This document shows, piece after piece, positions 18,717 to 28,322 of a stretch of DNA of 64,000 bases (position 1 is its first letter; every line of letters begins with the position of its first letter). The DNA is from Actinopolyspora erythraea (lineage in GTDB: Bacteria > Actinomycetota > Actinomycetes > Mycobacteriales > Pseudonocardiaceae), in NCBI RefSeq assembly GCF_002263515.1, contig NZ_CP022752.1, positions 3,968,001 through 4,032,000 of the forward strand. Reading direction: 5' to 3'. The notes beneath the pieces were generated by a model. The model had not been told where the DNA came from. It saw nothing but the letters and a program-made list of their open reading frames with translations, and ran no database searches. A program made the translations under genes and the position numbers.

Positions 18717-19446
18717 GCCGCGAGCCTACCGCTACCGCCCTCGTGAGGGGAGCACTGGCGCGGTCGCCGGCATCCCGGCCGGCTCGTCGCGGTGATCCGA
18801 GTCCGGCGTCCCTGAGTCCGGCGCTCGGCGTGTCGGGAGAAGTTCCTCTACCGCATCCTCCGACACGCACGCAAGAGGTGGCGTTCACCATCCAGAGACC
18901 GCAGGGTATGGGAAAACGGGTAGGGTGCCGGAAGGGAGGTTCATTGGCGTCAGGCGGAGACCGCATCGGTGCTGACCGATTCCACGAGTGCTAGGACACC
19001 GCGCTCCTGCCGGACCGCCCCGGTGACCAGTACACCGACGGCAGGCGGTCCGAGTCGGTCGACCCGACCCGCGTGATCTCCGCGTGCGGACACCACCACC
19101 TCGAAACAGGACCGAAGTGGGCAGCCACCGCCGGACGTGCCGGTGGAACAGGGCACACGACCCGGTCACGGCCCGGCGAGCGCGGCCACGTGAGAACGGG
19201 CGGGCACCGCCCGCACTCCGTGAACGCGCGGCGCCGGCTGGCCACCGGGTCAGGGCGGACGGCGCCCACGCAGTTCGCCACCTCGGCAGAGCGGGAGTCG
19301 GGAACCGTGCGGCCGCGAGGAACCGCACCCCGGCCCCAGGTGCCGTATGTGGTCACAAACCGATATCGCCACCCGGTCGTACGCCGAGGACCAAGCATGA
19401 CAACCGGCGGAAACACGGTGTGAGCGAGTACGAGAGAGGCGATTAC
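18717..19446. other. Intergenic region before rhlE
   Basis: This stretch between two divergent genes holds several short open frames, but none has a convincing start or codon pattern. Apart from a possible AGAGG ribosome-binding site at about 19435-19439 before an in-frame CTG, I see nothing definite in it. Confidence 0.4.
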
Positions 19447-19546
19447 TCTGACGAACAGTGACGAGGCGATCGAGCCCCACCAGTCCGGAGCGGACGAATC
19501 ACAACGGTCCCCGGAGAACCGGGAGGCGAAGCCGCTGGAAGCGGCT

Positions 19547-21085
19547 GTGAACCCCGACAGCCCCACCTTCGCGGAGCTCGGCGCGTCCGAGGAGATCGCG
19601 CGAGCGCTGCGCGAAGCCGGCATCGAGCACACCTTCGCGATCCAGGAGATGACCCTGCAGCTGGCGCTGCGGGGCGCGGACCTGATCGGGCAGGCCCGAA
19701 CCGGCATGGGCAAGACGCTCGGCTTCGGCGTCCCGCTGCTGCAGCGGATGCGGCTGCCCGGCGACGGGACTCCGCAGGCCCTGGTCGTGGTGCCGACCAG
19801 GGAGCTGTGCACGCAGGTCACACGTGACCTGGAGCAAGCCGCGCGCTACCTGGGGGTGCGCACCCTCGCGGTCTACGGCGGCAGGCCGTACGAGCCCCAG
19901 ATCGAGGCGCTGCGCTCGGGCGTGGACGTGGTCATCGGAACACCCGGCAGGCTGCTGGACCTCGCCGAACAGCAGCACCTCGTGCTCGGCAAGATCGAGA
20001 CGCTGGTGCTCGACGAGGCCGACGAGATGCTCGACCTGGGCTTCCTGCCCGACATCGAGCGGATCCTCGGCATGGTCCCCGAACAGCGGCAGACGATGCT
20101 GTTCTCCGCGACGATGCCGGACGCGATCATCAAGCTCGCGCGCGACTTCCTGAACCAGCCGACGCAGATCCGCGCCGAGCAGGCGGACGAGAGTGCGGTG
20201 CACGAGCGGACCCACCAGTTCGTCTACCGCGCCCACGCCATGGACAAACCGGAGTTGCTGGCCCGCGCGCTGCAGGCCCGCGACCGGGGGCTGACCATGA
20301 TCTTCAGCCGTACCAAGCGCTCGGCCCAGAAGCTGGCGGACGAACTGTGCGAGCGGGGTTTCGCCGCCGGTTCGGTGCACGGTGACCTCGGACAGTCCGC
20401 CAGGGAGAAGGCGCTGCGCGCCTTCCGCAGCGGCAAGATCGACATCCTGGTGGCGACCGACGTCGCCGCTCGGGGGATCGACGTGGCGGGTGTGACCCAC
20501 GTGATCAACCTGCAGTGCCCCGAGGACGAGAAGACCTACGTGCACCGCATCGGGCGGACCGGGCGAGCGGGACGCACGGGTGTGGCGATAACGCTGGTGG
20601 ACTGGGACGAGGAAGGCCGCTGGCGGGTGATCGACAAGGAGCTCGGGCTGGGCAAGGCCGAGCCGGTGGAGACCTACTCCACTTCCCCTCACCTCTTCGA
20701 GGACCTCGACATCCCCTCCGACGCGGGCAGCAGGCTACCGCTGTCGATGCGCACCCGATCCGGCCTGGAGGCCGAGGCGGAGGAACGCGACGACACCCGA
20801 CGCGAGCGCGGCAGGCGCAAGGGTCGTGGTTCGGGTCGCGGTGAGGCGCAGTCCGGCCGCGCCGAGGGCGGCGAGGCCGGAAGCAGGCCCGCCCGGCGGA
20901 AGCGGCGCCGCACCCGTGGCGGCAAGCCGGTCGGTGAGGCGGCGAGCCAGTCCAATGCCGGCACCGAAGGGGAAGACTCCCAGTCGAGTTCCCAGCGGCC
21001 CGCCCGCAGGCGCAACCGGACTCGACGCGGTTCGCCCGCCAAGAGCCGTTCCGAGGAAGTGGCGGGATCCTCCACCGGGCAGTGA
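19547..21085 (+). CDS. rhlE: DEAD-box RNA helicase RhlE-like
   Basis: The 512-residue DEAD-box helicase has the Q motif (IQEMT), ARTGMGKT, PTREL, TPGR, DEADEML, SAT, ATDVAARGID and HRIGRTGR in order. A basic Arg/Gly-rich C-terminal tail of about 130 residues probably binds RNA. It remodels structured RNA in the cytoplasm and is equivalent to Rv3211. The start is uncertain: GTG 19547 (GGAAG upstream) is the conservative choice. The same frame is open and has high third-position GC back to CTG 19448, which has AGAGG 8 nt upstream and would add 33 residues. Confidence 0.92.
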   Translation: MNPDSPTFAELGASEEIARALREAGIEHTFAIQEMTLQLALRGADLIGQARTGMGKTLGFGVPLLQRMRLPGDGTPQALVVVPTRELCTQVTRDLEQAARYLGVRTLAVYGGRPYEPQIEALRSGVDVVIGTPGRLLDLAEQQHLVLGKIETLVLDEADEMLDLGFLPDIERILGMVPEQRQTMLFSATMPDAIIKLARDFLNQPTQIRAEQADESAVHERTHQFVYRAHAMDKPELLARALQARDRGLTMIFSRTKRSAQKLADELCERGFAAGSVHGDLGQSAREKALRAFRSGKIDILVATDVAARGIDVAGVTHVINLQCPEDEKTYVHRIGRTGRAGRTGVAITLVDWDEEGRWRVIDKELGLGKAEPVETYSTSPHLFEDLDIPSDAGSRLPLSMRTRSGLEAEAEERDDTRRERGRRKGRGSGRGEAQSGRAEGGEAGSRPARRKRRRTRGGKPVGEAASQSNAGTEGEDSQSSSQRPARRRNRTRRGSPAKSRSEEVAGSSTGQ

Positions 21086-21475
21086 ACCCGGGAACCCGGT
21101 ACCGACCGCCTCGGGCGGCCGGTACCGCAGGGCGCGGCCCTCGTCCACGCGGCCCCGCGCACATGTCGAACCGCGGGAGCGGCGCGCGGCCGCGCCGCGA
21201 CGAGCTCACCCCGGGCTCGCCGCGTCCTGGGATTCCGGCAGCGCGTCGACCCCGGTGAATCCCGAGGCGAGAGTTGCCCTCGTCCCGGGAACCGGGCGTG
21301 TCGAGCTGCCGGGCCCCCGGAGCGGCACGAGACCGGCGCTCGACGTCCTCCCTCTCGGGATGGGCAGCCGACGTGGGAACCGTCGGTCGGCCACCCCGTC
21401 AGCCCCGCCGGGGCGCTCGGATCAGTAGTCTCGCTCGGGAGGGGACTGTCGTAGGAGTGAGCAACCGGGGGCGAC

Positions 21476-22687
21476 GTGGTACGGCCTGAACGGCGAACGA
21501 GAACCGACATCGCCGTGGCGCTGCTGCTCACCGCGGCGGTGCTGCTCGGTGCCGGGACCCTCTGGTGGTTCAGTTCCGCCCGAGCGACCGACCTGATCAC
21601 CGCCACCGACCCCGTCGAGCGGATTCCGCGCGCCGAGAGCGTTCCTCGGAACCTGGAACCGGTTTGGCGGGCCCCCAGCGCGGCCACCCCCCACCCCGTC
21701 GTGGCGGGTCCGGCCGTGGTGACGGGGGACGGTGGTGAGGTGGTGGGGCGCGCCCCGAAGAGCGGGGAGATCCGCTGGCGCTACAGCCGGGACCTGCAGC
21801 TGTGCACGGTCGGCGCCGAGTGGCGGAACGCGATCGCGGTGTACCGCACGGAGCACAACTGCAGTGCGGTGACCTCGCTGCGCGGTTCCGACGGCGCACG
21901 CGGTCCGCAGCGCAACACCGACGTGGGGTTCGGTACCCGGTTGTTGTCGGACGGCAGCTACGTCACAGCCACCGGCGGGCAGCTCTTCGAGACCTGGCGC
22001 TCGGACATGGTCCGCACGCAGCAGTACGGCATCCCCACCGACATCAAGATCCCGGACAACAACCTGAACCGACCGAACTGCGACTACTCCGGCGCGGCGG
22101 TGGGTGACCGCAGGGTCGCCGTCATCGCCGAGTGCCGGGGAGCGCCCGGGGACCGGCTCACCGTGCTGGAGGCCAACCCGGAGGACGGCGAACAACCCGA
22201 AGAAGTGATGACCACACTGCTCGGCAGTGACCGGGCCGGGGTCGTCGCGGTGAGCCGGGAGCGGGTCGCCGTGGTGCTGCGGGACAGCGCCGAGCTCGTG
22301 ATCTACGACATGTCCACGAAGCGGCGCGCGAGCTACGACGTGCGCCTGGGCGGCCCGGGGCGAGCGGATCCGGCCGTGCGGGTCGAGCCGACCTCCGAGG
22401 AGGGCGGGGGCATCTACTGGTACACCGGGCGGGACACGGTAGCGCTCGACGCCGGGACGCTCCGCCCGCGCTGGACGGTCCGCGACACCCTGGGCACCCC
22501 CGGTGCCATGGCCGGCCGACAACTGGTCCCGGTGGAGGGCGGACTCGCCCTGCACGACTCCGCGACGGGCGAGCGGCTCGGCGAGGTCCCGATCGACCGC
22601 GGGGGGACGGCAGGACCGGTCAGGACCGAGGTCGTGGGGGACGTGGTGCTGGAGCAGCGGGGGGACACCGTCTTCGCGTACCGCTGA
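21476..22687 (+). CDS. Membrane-anchored PQQ-like beta-propeller
   Basis: The 403-residue protein has an N-terminal membrane anchor (about residues 12-32) and a long extracytoplasmic region with repeated WRYS/WRA and GLALHD-type blades, as in PQQ-binding-like beta-propellers. Cys pairs (LCTV, HNCSA, PNCDY, AECRG) probably form disulfides. It corresponds to Rv3212. Function is unknown; a structural or envelope role is likely. GTG 21476 has GGGGG upstream. Confidence 0.82.
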   Translation: MVRPERRTRTDIAVALLLTAAVLLGAGTLWWFSSARATDLITATDPVERIPRAESVPRNLEPVWRAPSAATPHPVVAGPAVVTGDGGEVVGRAPKSGEIRWRYSRDLQLCTVGAEWRNAIAVYRTEHNCSAVTSLRGSDGARGPQRNTDVGFGTRLLSDGSYVTATGGQLFETWRSDMVRTQQYGIPTDIKIPDNNLNRPNCDYSGAAVGDRRVAVIAECRGAPGDRLTVLEANPEDGEQPEEVMTTLLGSDRAGVVAVSRERVAVVLRDSAELVIYDMSTKRRASYDVRLGGPGRADPAVRVEPTSEEGGGIYWYTGRDTVALDAGTLRPRWTVRDTLGTPGAMAGRQLVPVEGGLALHDSATGERLGEVPIDRGGTAGPVRTEVVGDVVLEQRGDTVFAYR

Positions 22688-22778
22688 CCCCCACTCGGTG
22701 TCCCGCCTGCCGGGAAGCGCGGTGGCGGCTCTCGGGCCGGTCGTCCCGGTGGCCCCGGAAGGCGGGGCGACCGCGAGG

Positions 22779-23183
22779 CTACGACCACCACCAGTAGGAC
22801 AGGGTCGCGAGCACGACCGCCATCGCCCCGAGTGCGTACCATCCCCCGACTGGGCGACGAACGCGATCGGCCGCCAACTGCAGCAGCAGCGCGGCGACGG
22901 CGGCGATGACGTGTGCCGACAGCATCACCCAACCGGGCCCGATGCCGCCCTTGGTGAACCCCCAGAGCTGCACCCCGGCGAGCGCGACCGTCAGGACCAG
23001 CAGTCCGGCCACGAACGCTCCTGCCACACCGCGCAGCGCTCGGCCGCCCGCCCCGACGGGACGCCCACCGTCGTCGGGGGGAACGGCGGAAACCGCGTCA
23101 CCGGCCGTGGTCCGGTGATCCTCGGTGTTGATCCGCGGCTGTGTGGTCGCTTCGCCAGCACCTCGGCCAGCTGATGCCCGCAT
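22779..23183 (-). CDS. Small integral membrane protein
   Basis: The 134-residue protein has a hydrophilic N-terminus of about 45 residues and three membrane helices (about residues 52-73, 82-104 and 112-132), ending in SYWWWS. I do not recognise a named family. ATG 23183 has AGAGG 8 nt upstream; GTG 23216 in the same frame is less likely. It lies directly downstream of the RecB-like nuclease gene and is probably co-transcribed. Confidence 0.7.
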   Translation of the reverse strand: MRASAGRGAGEATTQPRINTEDHRTTAGDAVSAVPPDDGGRPVGAGGRALRGVAGAFVAGLLVLTVALAGVQLWGFTKGGIGPGWVMLSAHVIAAVAALLLQLAADRVRRPVGGWYALGAMAVVLATLSYWWWS

Positions 23184-23219
23184 TGGTCCGTCCTCTTCGG
23201 ATCCGGTAGGTCGCACGGC

Positions 23220-24062
23220 TCACTCCCCCAGCAGCGCCCAGGGCTCGATCTCGGGGACAGCACGCTTGCCCTCCGGGCAGTGTCGCCGGAACTCGCACGC
23301 CGCGCACCGCGCGCCGGGTCGTGCCGGAAACATCCGGTCCGGGTCCTCACCCGCTTCGACGGCCTCGGCCGCCGCGCCGGACTCGTGAGCCAACCGCTCG
23401 GCCCGTTCCCGGTGCTCCGCCAGCGAATCGGCGGTGTGCCGCCACGTCACGACCTCCGAGGTACGGAGGTGGTGCAACTCGACCCGGCGGCACCGGCCGT
23501 GCAGCACGTTCCGCGTGGCCAGCGCGTACAACGCGAGGGCCAACGAGTCCCGGGCGTCACCGACTCGGGGGGTGTGTCTGCCAGCCTTGTAGTCGACGAC
23601 CACCAGTTCCCCGTCGCGGTGGTCGATACGGTCCACTCGGCCCTGCACGATGATCGTACCCGTGGTGGCGCTGACCCACTTCTCGACACCGACCGGTTCC
23701 GCCGAGGCACCGTGCCGCTCGACGTAGTCGGCCAGCCAGTCCCCGGCACGCGCCCGGTACTCGGCGGACTGCTCGGTTCCGGCGAACCCCTCGGACTGCC
23801 AGTACCGGTTCACCAGCTCGCGTCCCCGCGAGGGCGTGCGCTGCCCCGGGGACAGCTCGTAGAGGGCGCGCAGCGCGTTGTGCAGCACGGCTCCGAGAGT
23901 GGTGTGCGCCATGGCGGGGCCGCGCGCCGGTCGCGGGCGGTCCACGTAGTTGAACCGGTACCGCCGGGGACAGCTCGACCACGTCGTGAGCTTGGCCGGT
24001 GTCACCCGCGTGAGCCGTTCCGGAATCCCGTCGAAAGCGAGTTGCCCCTGCACGATCCCCAC
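23220..24062 (-). CDS. RecB-family exonuclease with Fe-S cysteines
   Basis: The 280-residue stand-alone PD-(D/E)XK nuclease has GRVDRID near residue 140 and the core LVVVDYKAG near 155. One Cys near the N-terminus (SSCPRRY) and three near the C-terminus (CAACEFRRHC) give the four-Cys iron-sulfur pattern of AddB/Cas4-type nucleases. There is no helicase partner next to it. It may act in DNA repair. GTG 24062 or GTG 24053 is the start; neither has a strong ribosome-binding site. No cas genes are adjacent, so a Cas4 role is not supported. Confidence 0.85.
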   Translation of the reverse strand: MGIVQGQLAFDGIPERLTRVTPAKLTTWSSCPRRYRFNYVDRPRPARGPAMAHTTLGAVLHNALRALYELSPGQRTPSRGRELVNRYWQSEGFAGTEQSAEYRARAGDWLADYVERHGASAEPVGVEKWVSATTGTIIVQGRVDRIDHRDGELVVVDYKAGRHTPRVGDARDSLALALYALATRNVLHGRCRRVELHHLRTSEVVTWRHTADSLAEHRERAERLAHESGAAAEAVEAGEDPDRMFPARPGARCAACEFRRHCPEGKRAVPEIEPWALLGE

Positions 24063-24231
24063 ACTACGCAGCCGACCGGTTGCCACCACCGAGACAGGTC
24101 GGGGCGAGCACCGGCGGGCTCGTGGGGGGGCCTCCGGCGACGTGCTCGACGCACCCCCGGTGGGCGGGGGGGCGGTGGGAACCACGCTCCTCCCCCCGCA
24201 CCGCCGGGCGGACCGGTTTGGTGAGGTCCCG

Positions 24232-25107
24232 CTAACCGATGATCTTGCTTCCGGTGCAGTCGTCGAGCAGCCGGGCCAGCGACTCCTCCGGAGTGTGCTC
24301 GCTGCCTATCGGGATGTTCTTGTTCGTACCGTGGTAGTCGCTGCCGCCGGTGGGGACCAGCCCGAGCTCCGCCGCGAGTTCGCGCAGTCGTTGCCGGGCT
24401 TCCTCGTCGTGGTCCGGGTGGTCGATCTCGACGCCGCGCAGCCCGTGCCCGGCCAGCTCACTGATCACCTCGGCCGTCACCGTCTGCCCCCTGCTGACGG
24501 CGAACGGATGGGCCAGCACGGTGGTGCCCCCCGCTTCGGCGATCATGCGGACGGCGCGGTGCACGGGCGTGTCGGCGCGGGGCATGTAGTAGGGCGCGTG
24601 GGTTCCCAGGTACCTGTCGAAGGCTTCGGTGACGCTACCGACCGTGCCCGCTTCGACCAGCGCCCGCGCCAGATGAGGGCGCCCGCCGGGCGAGTCCGGC
24701 GGGAGTCCCGCCATCAGCGCCTCGGGGTCCACCGGGAATCCGTCCTCCGCCATCCGCCGGGCCATCTGTTCGAGGCGTCCGCGTCGCTCGGCCCGCAGCC
24801 GCAGCTGCTCCTCCCGCAACGCGGGCGAGTCGGGGTCGAACAGGTAGGCCAGCAGGTGGACGGTGACGGTGCCGCCACGCCCGTCGGAGCTCTCGCAGGA
24901 CAGTTCCGCTCCCGGAACCAGGCGGAACCCGGGGCGGCCGTGGTCACGCACCGCCTGTTCCGCTTCGGCCCATCCCGCCGAGGTGTCGTGGTCGGTCAAC
25001 GCCATGGCGTCGAGGCCAGCGTCCAGAGCCGCGCGTACGGCTCCCGCGGGCGTGTCGGTACCGTCCGACTCACTGGAGTGGACGTGCATGTCGATTCGCA
25101 CGCCCAC
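24232..25107 (-). CDS. PHP-domain phosphoesterase (TrpH/RNase AM type)
   Basis: The 291-residue PHP protein shows the metal-binding motifs DMHVHSSESDGT near residue 5, LTDHDT near 32, a PGAELSCE glutamate near 60, HPFAVSRG near 190 and GGSDYHG near 250. The family includes the 5'-3' exonuclease RNase AM/TrpH, which trims rRNA 5' ends and hydrolyses nucleoside 3',5'-bisphosphate. GTG 25107 is used; GTG 25101 is also possible. It is the last gene before the RecB-like operon. Confidence 0.82.
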   Translation of the reverse strand: MGVRIDMHVHSSESDGTDTPAGAVRAALDAGLDAMALTDHDTSAGWAEAEQAVRDHGRPGFRLVPGAELSCESSDGRGGTVTVHLLAYLFDPDSPALREEQLRLRAERRGRLEQMARRMAEDGFPVDPEALMAGLPPDSPGGRPHLARALVEAGTVGSVTEAFDRYLGTHAPYYMPRADTPVHRAVRMIAEAGGTTVLAHPFAVSRGQTVTAEVISELAGHGLRGVEIDHPDHDEEARQRLRELAAELGLVPTGGSDYHGTNKNIPIGSEHTPEESLARLLDDCTGSKIIG

Positions 25108-25213
25108 CAGTGTGACCGATGCGAGCTCCGTTCGACACGTCCCGGCGACGTCACCGGGCGGCGGTCCCCGCACCGGAGTCAGGTCCGCGCGAGGTCCGCA
25201 CCGGAGTCCGCCG

Positions 25214-25786
25214 CTACTCGGCCTTGACCTTGGTCCTGCCCTGGCCGACGGCGGCGCGGCGGGCCTTGAGCATCGAGAAGCGGTCCTGCTGCGCCTTCTT
25301 CTCACCGAAGACGAGGGAGGAGATCGCGTCGAACACCTCTTCCGGGTTGGGCAGGTACTCGATGCGGTTGAGGGCCTGGATCTGCCCGGCGGACTCCACG
25401 ATCAACGTGCCGTACCCGAACAGCCTCCCCGGCACGCTGCGGGAGTAGGTCAGGTCGGTGACCTTGGTCACGGGCATCATCTGCACCGAGGTCACCAGGA
25501 TGCCCTCGGTGATCATGAACCGCTTGTCGGTCACCACGATGCGCTCCACGTACCAGTCCAGTACCTGGTACACGAACCGCAACAGCACGAAGAGTCCCGC
25601 GTACCACAGGATGTTCTGCAGCAGCCAGTTCTCCCCGGGGAACAGGTAGGAGATCATCATGAAGCCCGCGAGGAAACCGGCGGCCTCGAAGATGTCCCAC
25701 ACTAGACAGGCCCAGTGCCTACGGACTCGGATCACCCGTCGCTCGGTCTCCAGCAGATACTCGTCAGGATCCCGTGGTGCGAACAT
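25214..25786 (-). CDS. Bacterial PH-domain membrane protein
   Basis: The 190-residue protein has two hydrophobic segments (about residues 34-50 and 58-78) followed by a YdbS-type PH domain (ERIVVTDKRFMITEG ... GTLIVESAG). The C-terminal tail is basic. ATG 25786 has GAGG 6 nt upstream. Function is unknown; such proteins are linked to envelope homeostasis. Confidence 0.82.
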   Translation of the reverse strand: MFAPRDPDEYLLETERRVIRVRRHWACLVWDIFEAAGFLAGFMMISYLFPGENWLLQNILWYAGLFVLLRFVYQVLDWYVERIVVTDKRFMITEGILVTSVQMMPVTKVTDLTYSRSVPGRLFGYGTLIVESAGQIQALNRIEYLPNPEEVFDAISSLVFGEKKAQQDRFSMLKARRAAVGQGRTKVKAE

Positions 25787-25947
25787 AGCCACCACCCTCG
25801 CGTGGTTCGACTTTCCCGTTCGGGGCCGATCACAGTGTTCTCACAGTGCCAGTACCGGCCCCGAACCGGGCTGTGCGCCTTGTCCGGCTCTTCACCGATC
25901 GGGTGTGACCGTTCGGTCAACGACCCGACGGGAGAGGAACCCCTCGC

Positions 25948-26115
25948 TCAACGGAACAGATTGCGCATGAACGTGATCACCGCTTCCGCGGCCTGACGCA
26001 GGCTGTCGAGGATGCCGTTGACGACCTCGCTCGCCTGATCCGGCGCGGAGATGAGGAAAAACAGCAGGAACGCGATCCCGGCCCAGGTTAGGATCTTCTT
26101 GATGTTCACTGTCAC
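25948..26115 (-). CDS. Small membrane protein, 55 aa
   Basis: This short protein has one membrane helix (WAGIAFLLFFLISAP, about residues 9-23) followed by an amphipathic helix. I do not recognise a named family. GTG 26115 has a G-rich sequence 5 nt upstream; GTG 26109 is an alternative. It is divergent from the Nudix gene. Confidence 0.65.
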   Translation of the reverse strand: MTVNIKKILTWAGIAFLLFFLISAPDQASEVVNGILDSLRQAAEAVITFMRNLFR

Positions 26116-26247
26116 GCACCCCGTCTGAACTGACCTGTTTAGTGCTGGCACCTGCTGATCCGTTGTACCGCACTCATCGCCTGTACGGCAGGTTTTTAGC
26201 GCACTTGGGTCAGTATTCGGGAAACGGCGTCGAATTCACTACCCTGT

Positions 26248-26694
26248 GTGTCCATGAGGGACTTCGGGGCTCCGGTGATCCGGTGCGTGGGGGCGGTGAT
26301 CCACGACCCGCACGGCAGGTTGTTGTTGATCAAGCGAGCCAACGATCCTGGTCAGGGCGAGTGGTCACTTCCAGGGGGCAAGGTGGCCCCGGGAGAGGAC
26401 GACGAAACGGCGCTGCGGCGTGAGATCGCCGAGGAGACGGGGCTGTCAGTCACCGTCGGCCCGCCGGCCGGGCGGTTGACGCGACCGGGATCACACTACA
26501 CATACGACATCGTCGACTACTCCTGCCGAGTGAGCAGCTGGAAACTTTTCCCAGGTGACGACGCCGCTGATGCGATGTGGGCCGATCATGCGACATTCAC
26601 CACACTGCACCGCTCCGGCGTGCTCACCGAAGGACTCGCCGAACTGCTGGGGCAGTGGGACTGCCTACCCCGTGAACCCCGCCCCGACGAGTGA
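26248..26694 (+). CDS. Nudix hydrolase
   Basis: The 148-residue protein has a complete Nudix box: GGKVAPGE then REIAEETGL (about residues 44-66). It probably hydrolyses nucleoside diphosphate derivatives. GTG 26248 or ATG 26254 could be the start. No Shine-Dalgarno sequence is visible, so the transcript may be leaderless. The codon use is less GC-biased than that of neighbouring genes. Confidence 0.88.
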   Translation: MSMRDFGAPVIRCVGAVIHDPHGRLLLIKRANDPGQGEWSLPGGKVAPGEDDETALRREIAEETGLSVTVGPPAGRLTRPGSHYTYDIVDYSCRVSSWKLFPGDDAADAMWADHATFTTLHRSGVLTEGLAELLGQWDCLPREPRPDE

Positions 26695-27236
26695 GAAACC
26701 CCTTATCGGGTGAGGCTGAGCCCGTGGCGCACACGTGTTGTCGACAACGTATCGCGGCAGGGCTCACCACATTGATCGATACTAGTCCGCGAAATCGTCA
26801 AGTTTCACCCAAAAAGATGGGTTGCCGCACTATAGGCGGCCCACGACGGCGCCGCTACGCCTCCGGCCCCGGCGAACGGCGGAACAGCTCCGGACGGGAA
26901 CACGCGGAGCGCACCGGTTCCGACACGACGCGAACGGACGAGTAGGATGAGCGGGCGGTCGGCCACCGACCGAGACCCCGGAGTCGAGTCGAAACGGAGG
27001 TGAGGATACGTGCCAGACGCCGCTGCCAGCTCGAGCGGTGCCGACAGCGCACTGCCGTGCAGTACCGGCCGCATCCCCGCCGAACGTGTCGGCCGACGCG
27101 AGTCCGGGGCCGTCTCGATTCCCGGATGATCCGCCGAGCCGAGGACCGGTGATTCACCGGAGCGGGTGGGGATGCGCTCACGCGACACCGAAGCGCGAGG
27201 GCGCTGCGAGTCACGAAACCCTGCCCGGAGGTCACC
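26695..27236. other. Intergenic region with 12-bp palindrome
   Basis: Between the Nudix and corA genes there is a perfect palindrome GTTGTCGACAAC (26737-26748). A weak hairpin, ACCCA-aaaaga-TGGGT, lies at 26807-26822 and might end the Nudix transcript. No gene is supported here; the open frames in 26700-27200 lack start signals. Confidence 0.45.
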
Positions 27237-28322
27237 GTGCCCAGTCTGCCGAACCTAGGTCTGCGTAACCGCGTCAACCGTGGTGATCGGGGCTCGCGGA
27301 GCGCTCCCAGTTCCGGGGTGCGCTCCGCGTCCGTCGTGGACTGCGCGGTCTACGTCGAGGGAAAACGGCTCCCGGGGGAGTGGAGCCACGAAGAGGCGAT
27401 GGCCGAGGTCCGCAGCAGGCGGGGCGGATTCGTCTGGATCGGACTGCACGAACCGGACCAGGAACGGATCAACGGGATCGCCGAGACCTTCGGGCTGCAC
27501 GAGCTCGCGGTCGAGGACGCGGTGCACGCGCACCAGCGTCCGAAGCTGGAGCACTACGACGACACGCTGTTCATGGTGCTCAAGACGGTGCGCTACGTAC
27601 CGGACCGCGCCAGGGCCACGAACAGCGAGATCGTCAGCAGCGGCGAGCTCATGATCTTCCTCGGGCGGGACTTCGTGATCACGGTGCGGCACGGCAACCA
27701 GGCGGCACTGACCAGGGTGCGTGCGGAACTGGAGCGGTCCCCGGAGCAGCTGGCGCTCGGCCCCTCCGCGGTGCTCCACGGCATCTCGGACCACGTGGTG
27801 GACAGTTATCTCGAGGTCACCGAGTCGATCCAGGACGACATCGACTCGATCGAGACGGAGGTCTTCGCGCCGCGCACCAGCATCGACGCGGAACAGATCT
27901 ACCTGATGAAGCGTGAGGTCATGCAACTGCGTCGTGCCGTCATGCCGCTCTCGCAACCGCTGCAGCGCCTGGCCGGCGACCACACCCCGCACGTGGCGGA
28001 TCAGGTGCGCTCCTACTTCCGCGACGTCGAGGACCACCTGGCCACCGTGTCGGAGCGGGTGGCCTCCTTCGACGAACTACTGACGACGCTGGTGGACGCG
28101 ACGCTGGCGAAGATCACGCTGCAGCAGAACACCGACATGCGCAAGATCTCGGCGTGGGTGGCGATCATCTCCACGCCCACCATGATCGCCGGGGTCTACG
28201 GGATGAACTTCGACAGGATGCCTGAGACCGAGTGGGCGTTCGGCTATCCCGTGACGCTGCTGGTGATGATGGTCTGCTGCGTGATGCTGTTCAAGATATT
28301 CCGCAGGAACAACTGGCTGTGA
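27237..28322 (+). CDS. corA: CorA-family divalent cation transporter
   Basis: The 361-residue CorA/MIT-family protein has a long cytoplasmic funnel domain and two C-terminal membrane helices. The signature GMNF follows the first helix (GVYGMNFDRMPE), and the C-terminus is basic (FRRNNWL). It imports magnesium or cobalt as a pentamer. GTG 27237 has GGAGG about 6 nt upstream. The C-terminal stop overlaps a GTG that opens a short downstream frame. Confidence 0.93.
   Translation: MPSLPNLGLRNRVNRGDRGSRSAPSSGVRSASVVDCAVYVEGKRLPGEWSHEEAMAEVRSRRGGFVWIGLHEPDQERINGIAETFGLHELAVEDAVHAHQRPKLEHYDDTLFMVLKTVRYVPDRARATNSEIVSSGELMIFLGRDFVITVRHGNQAALTRVRAELERSPEQLALGPSAVLHGISDHVVDSYLEVTESIQDDIDSIETEVFAPRTSIDAEQIYLMKREVMQLRRAVMPLSQPLQRLAGDHTPHVADQVRSYFRDVEDHLATVSERVASFDELLTTLVDATLAKITLQQNTDMRKISAWVAIISTPTMIAGVYGMNFDRMPETEWAFGYPVTLLVMMVCCVMLFKIFRRNNWL

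Noticed and set aside
23220..24062. The four-Cys RecB-like nuclease as a Cas4 protein serving the CRISPR loci.
   Set aside because: It is more than 20 kb from the arrays, in a housekeeping setting, and type I-E systems usually lack Cas4.
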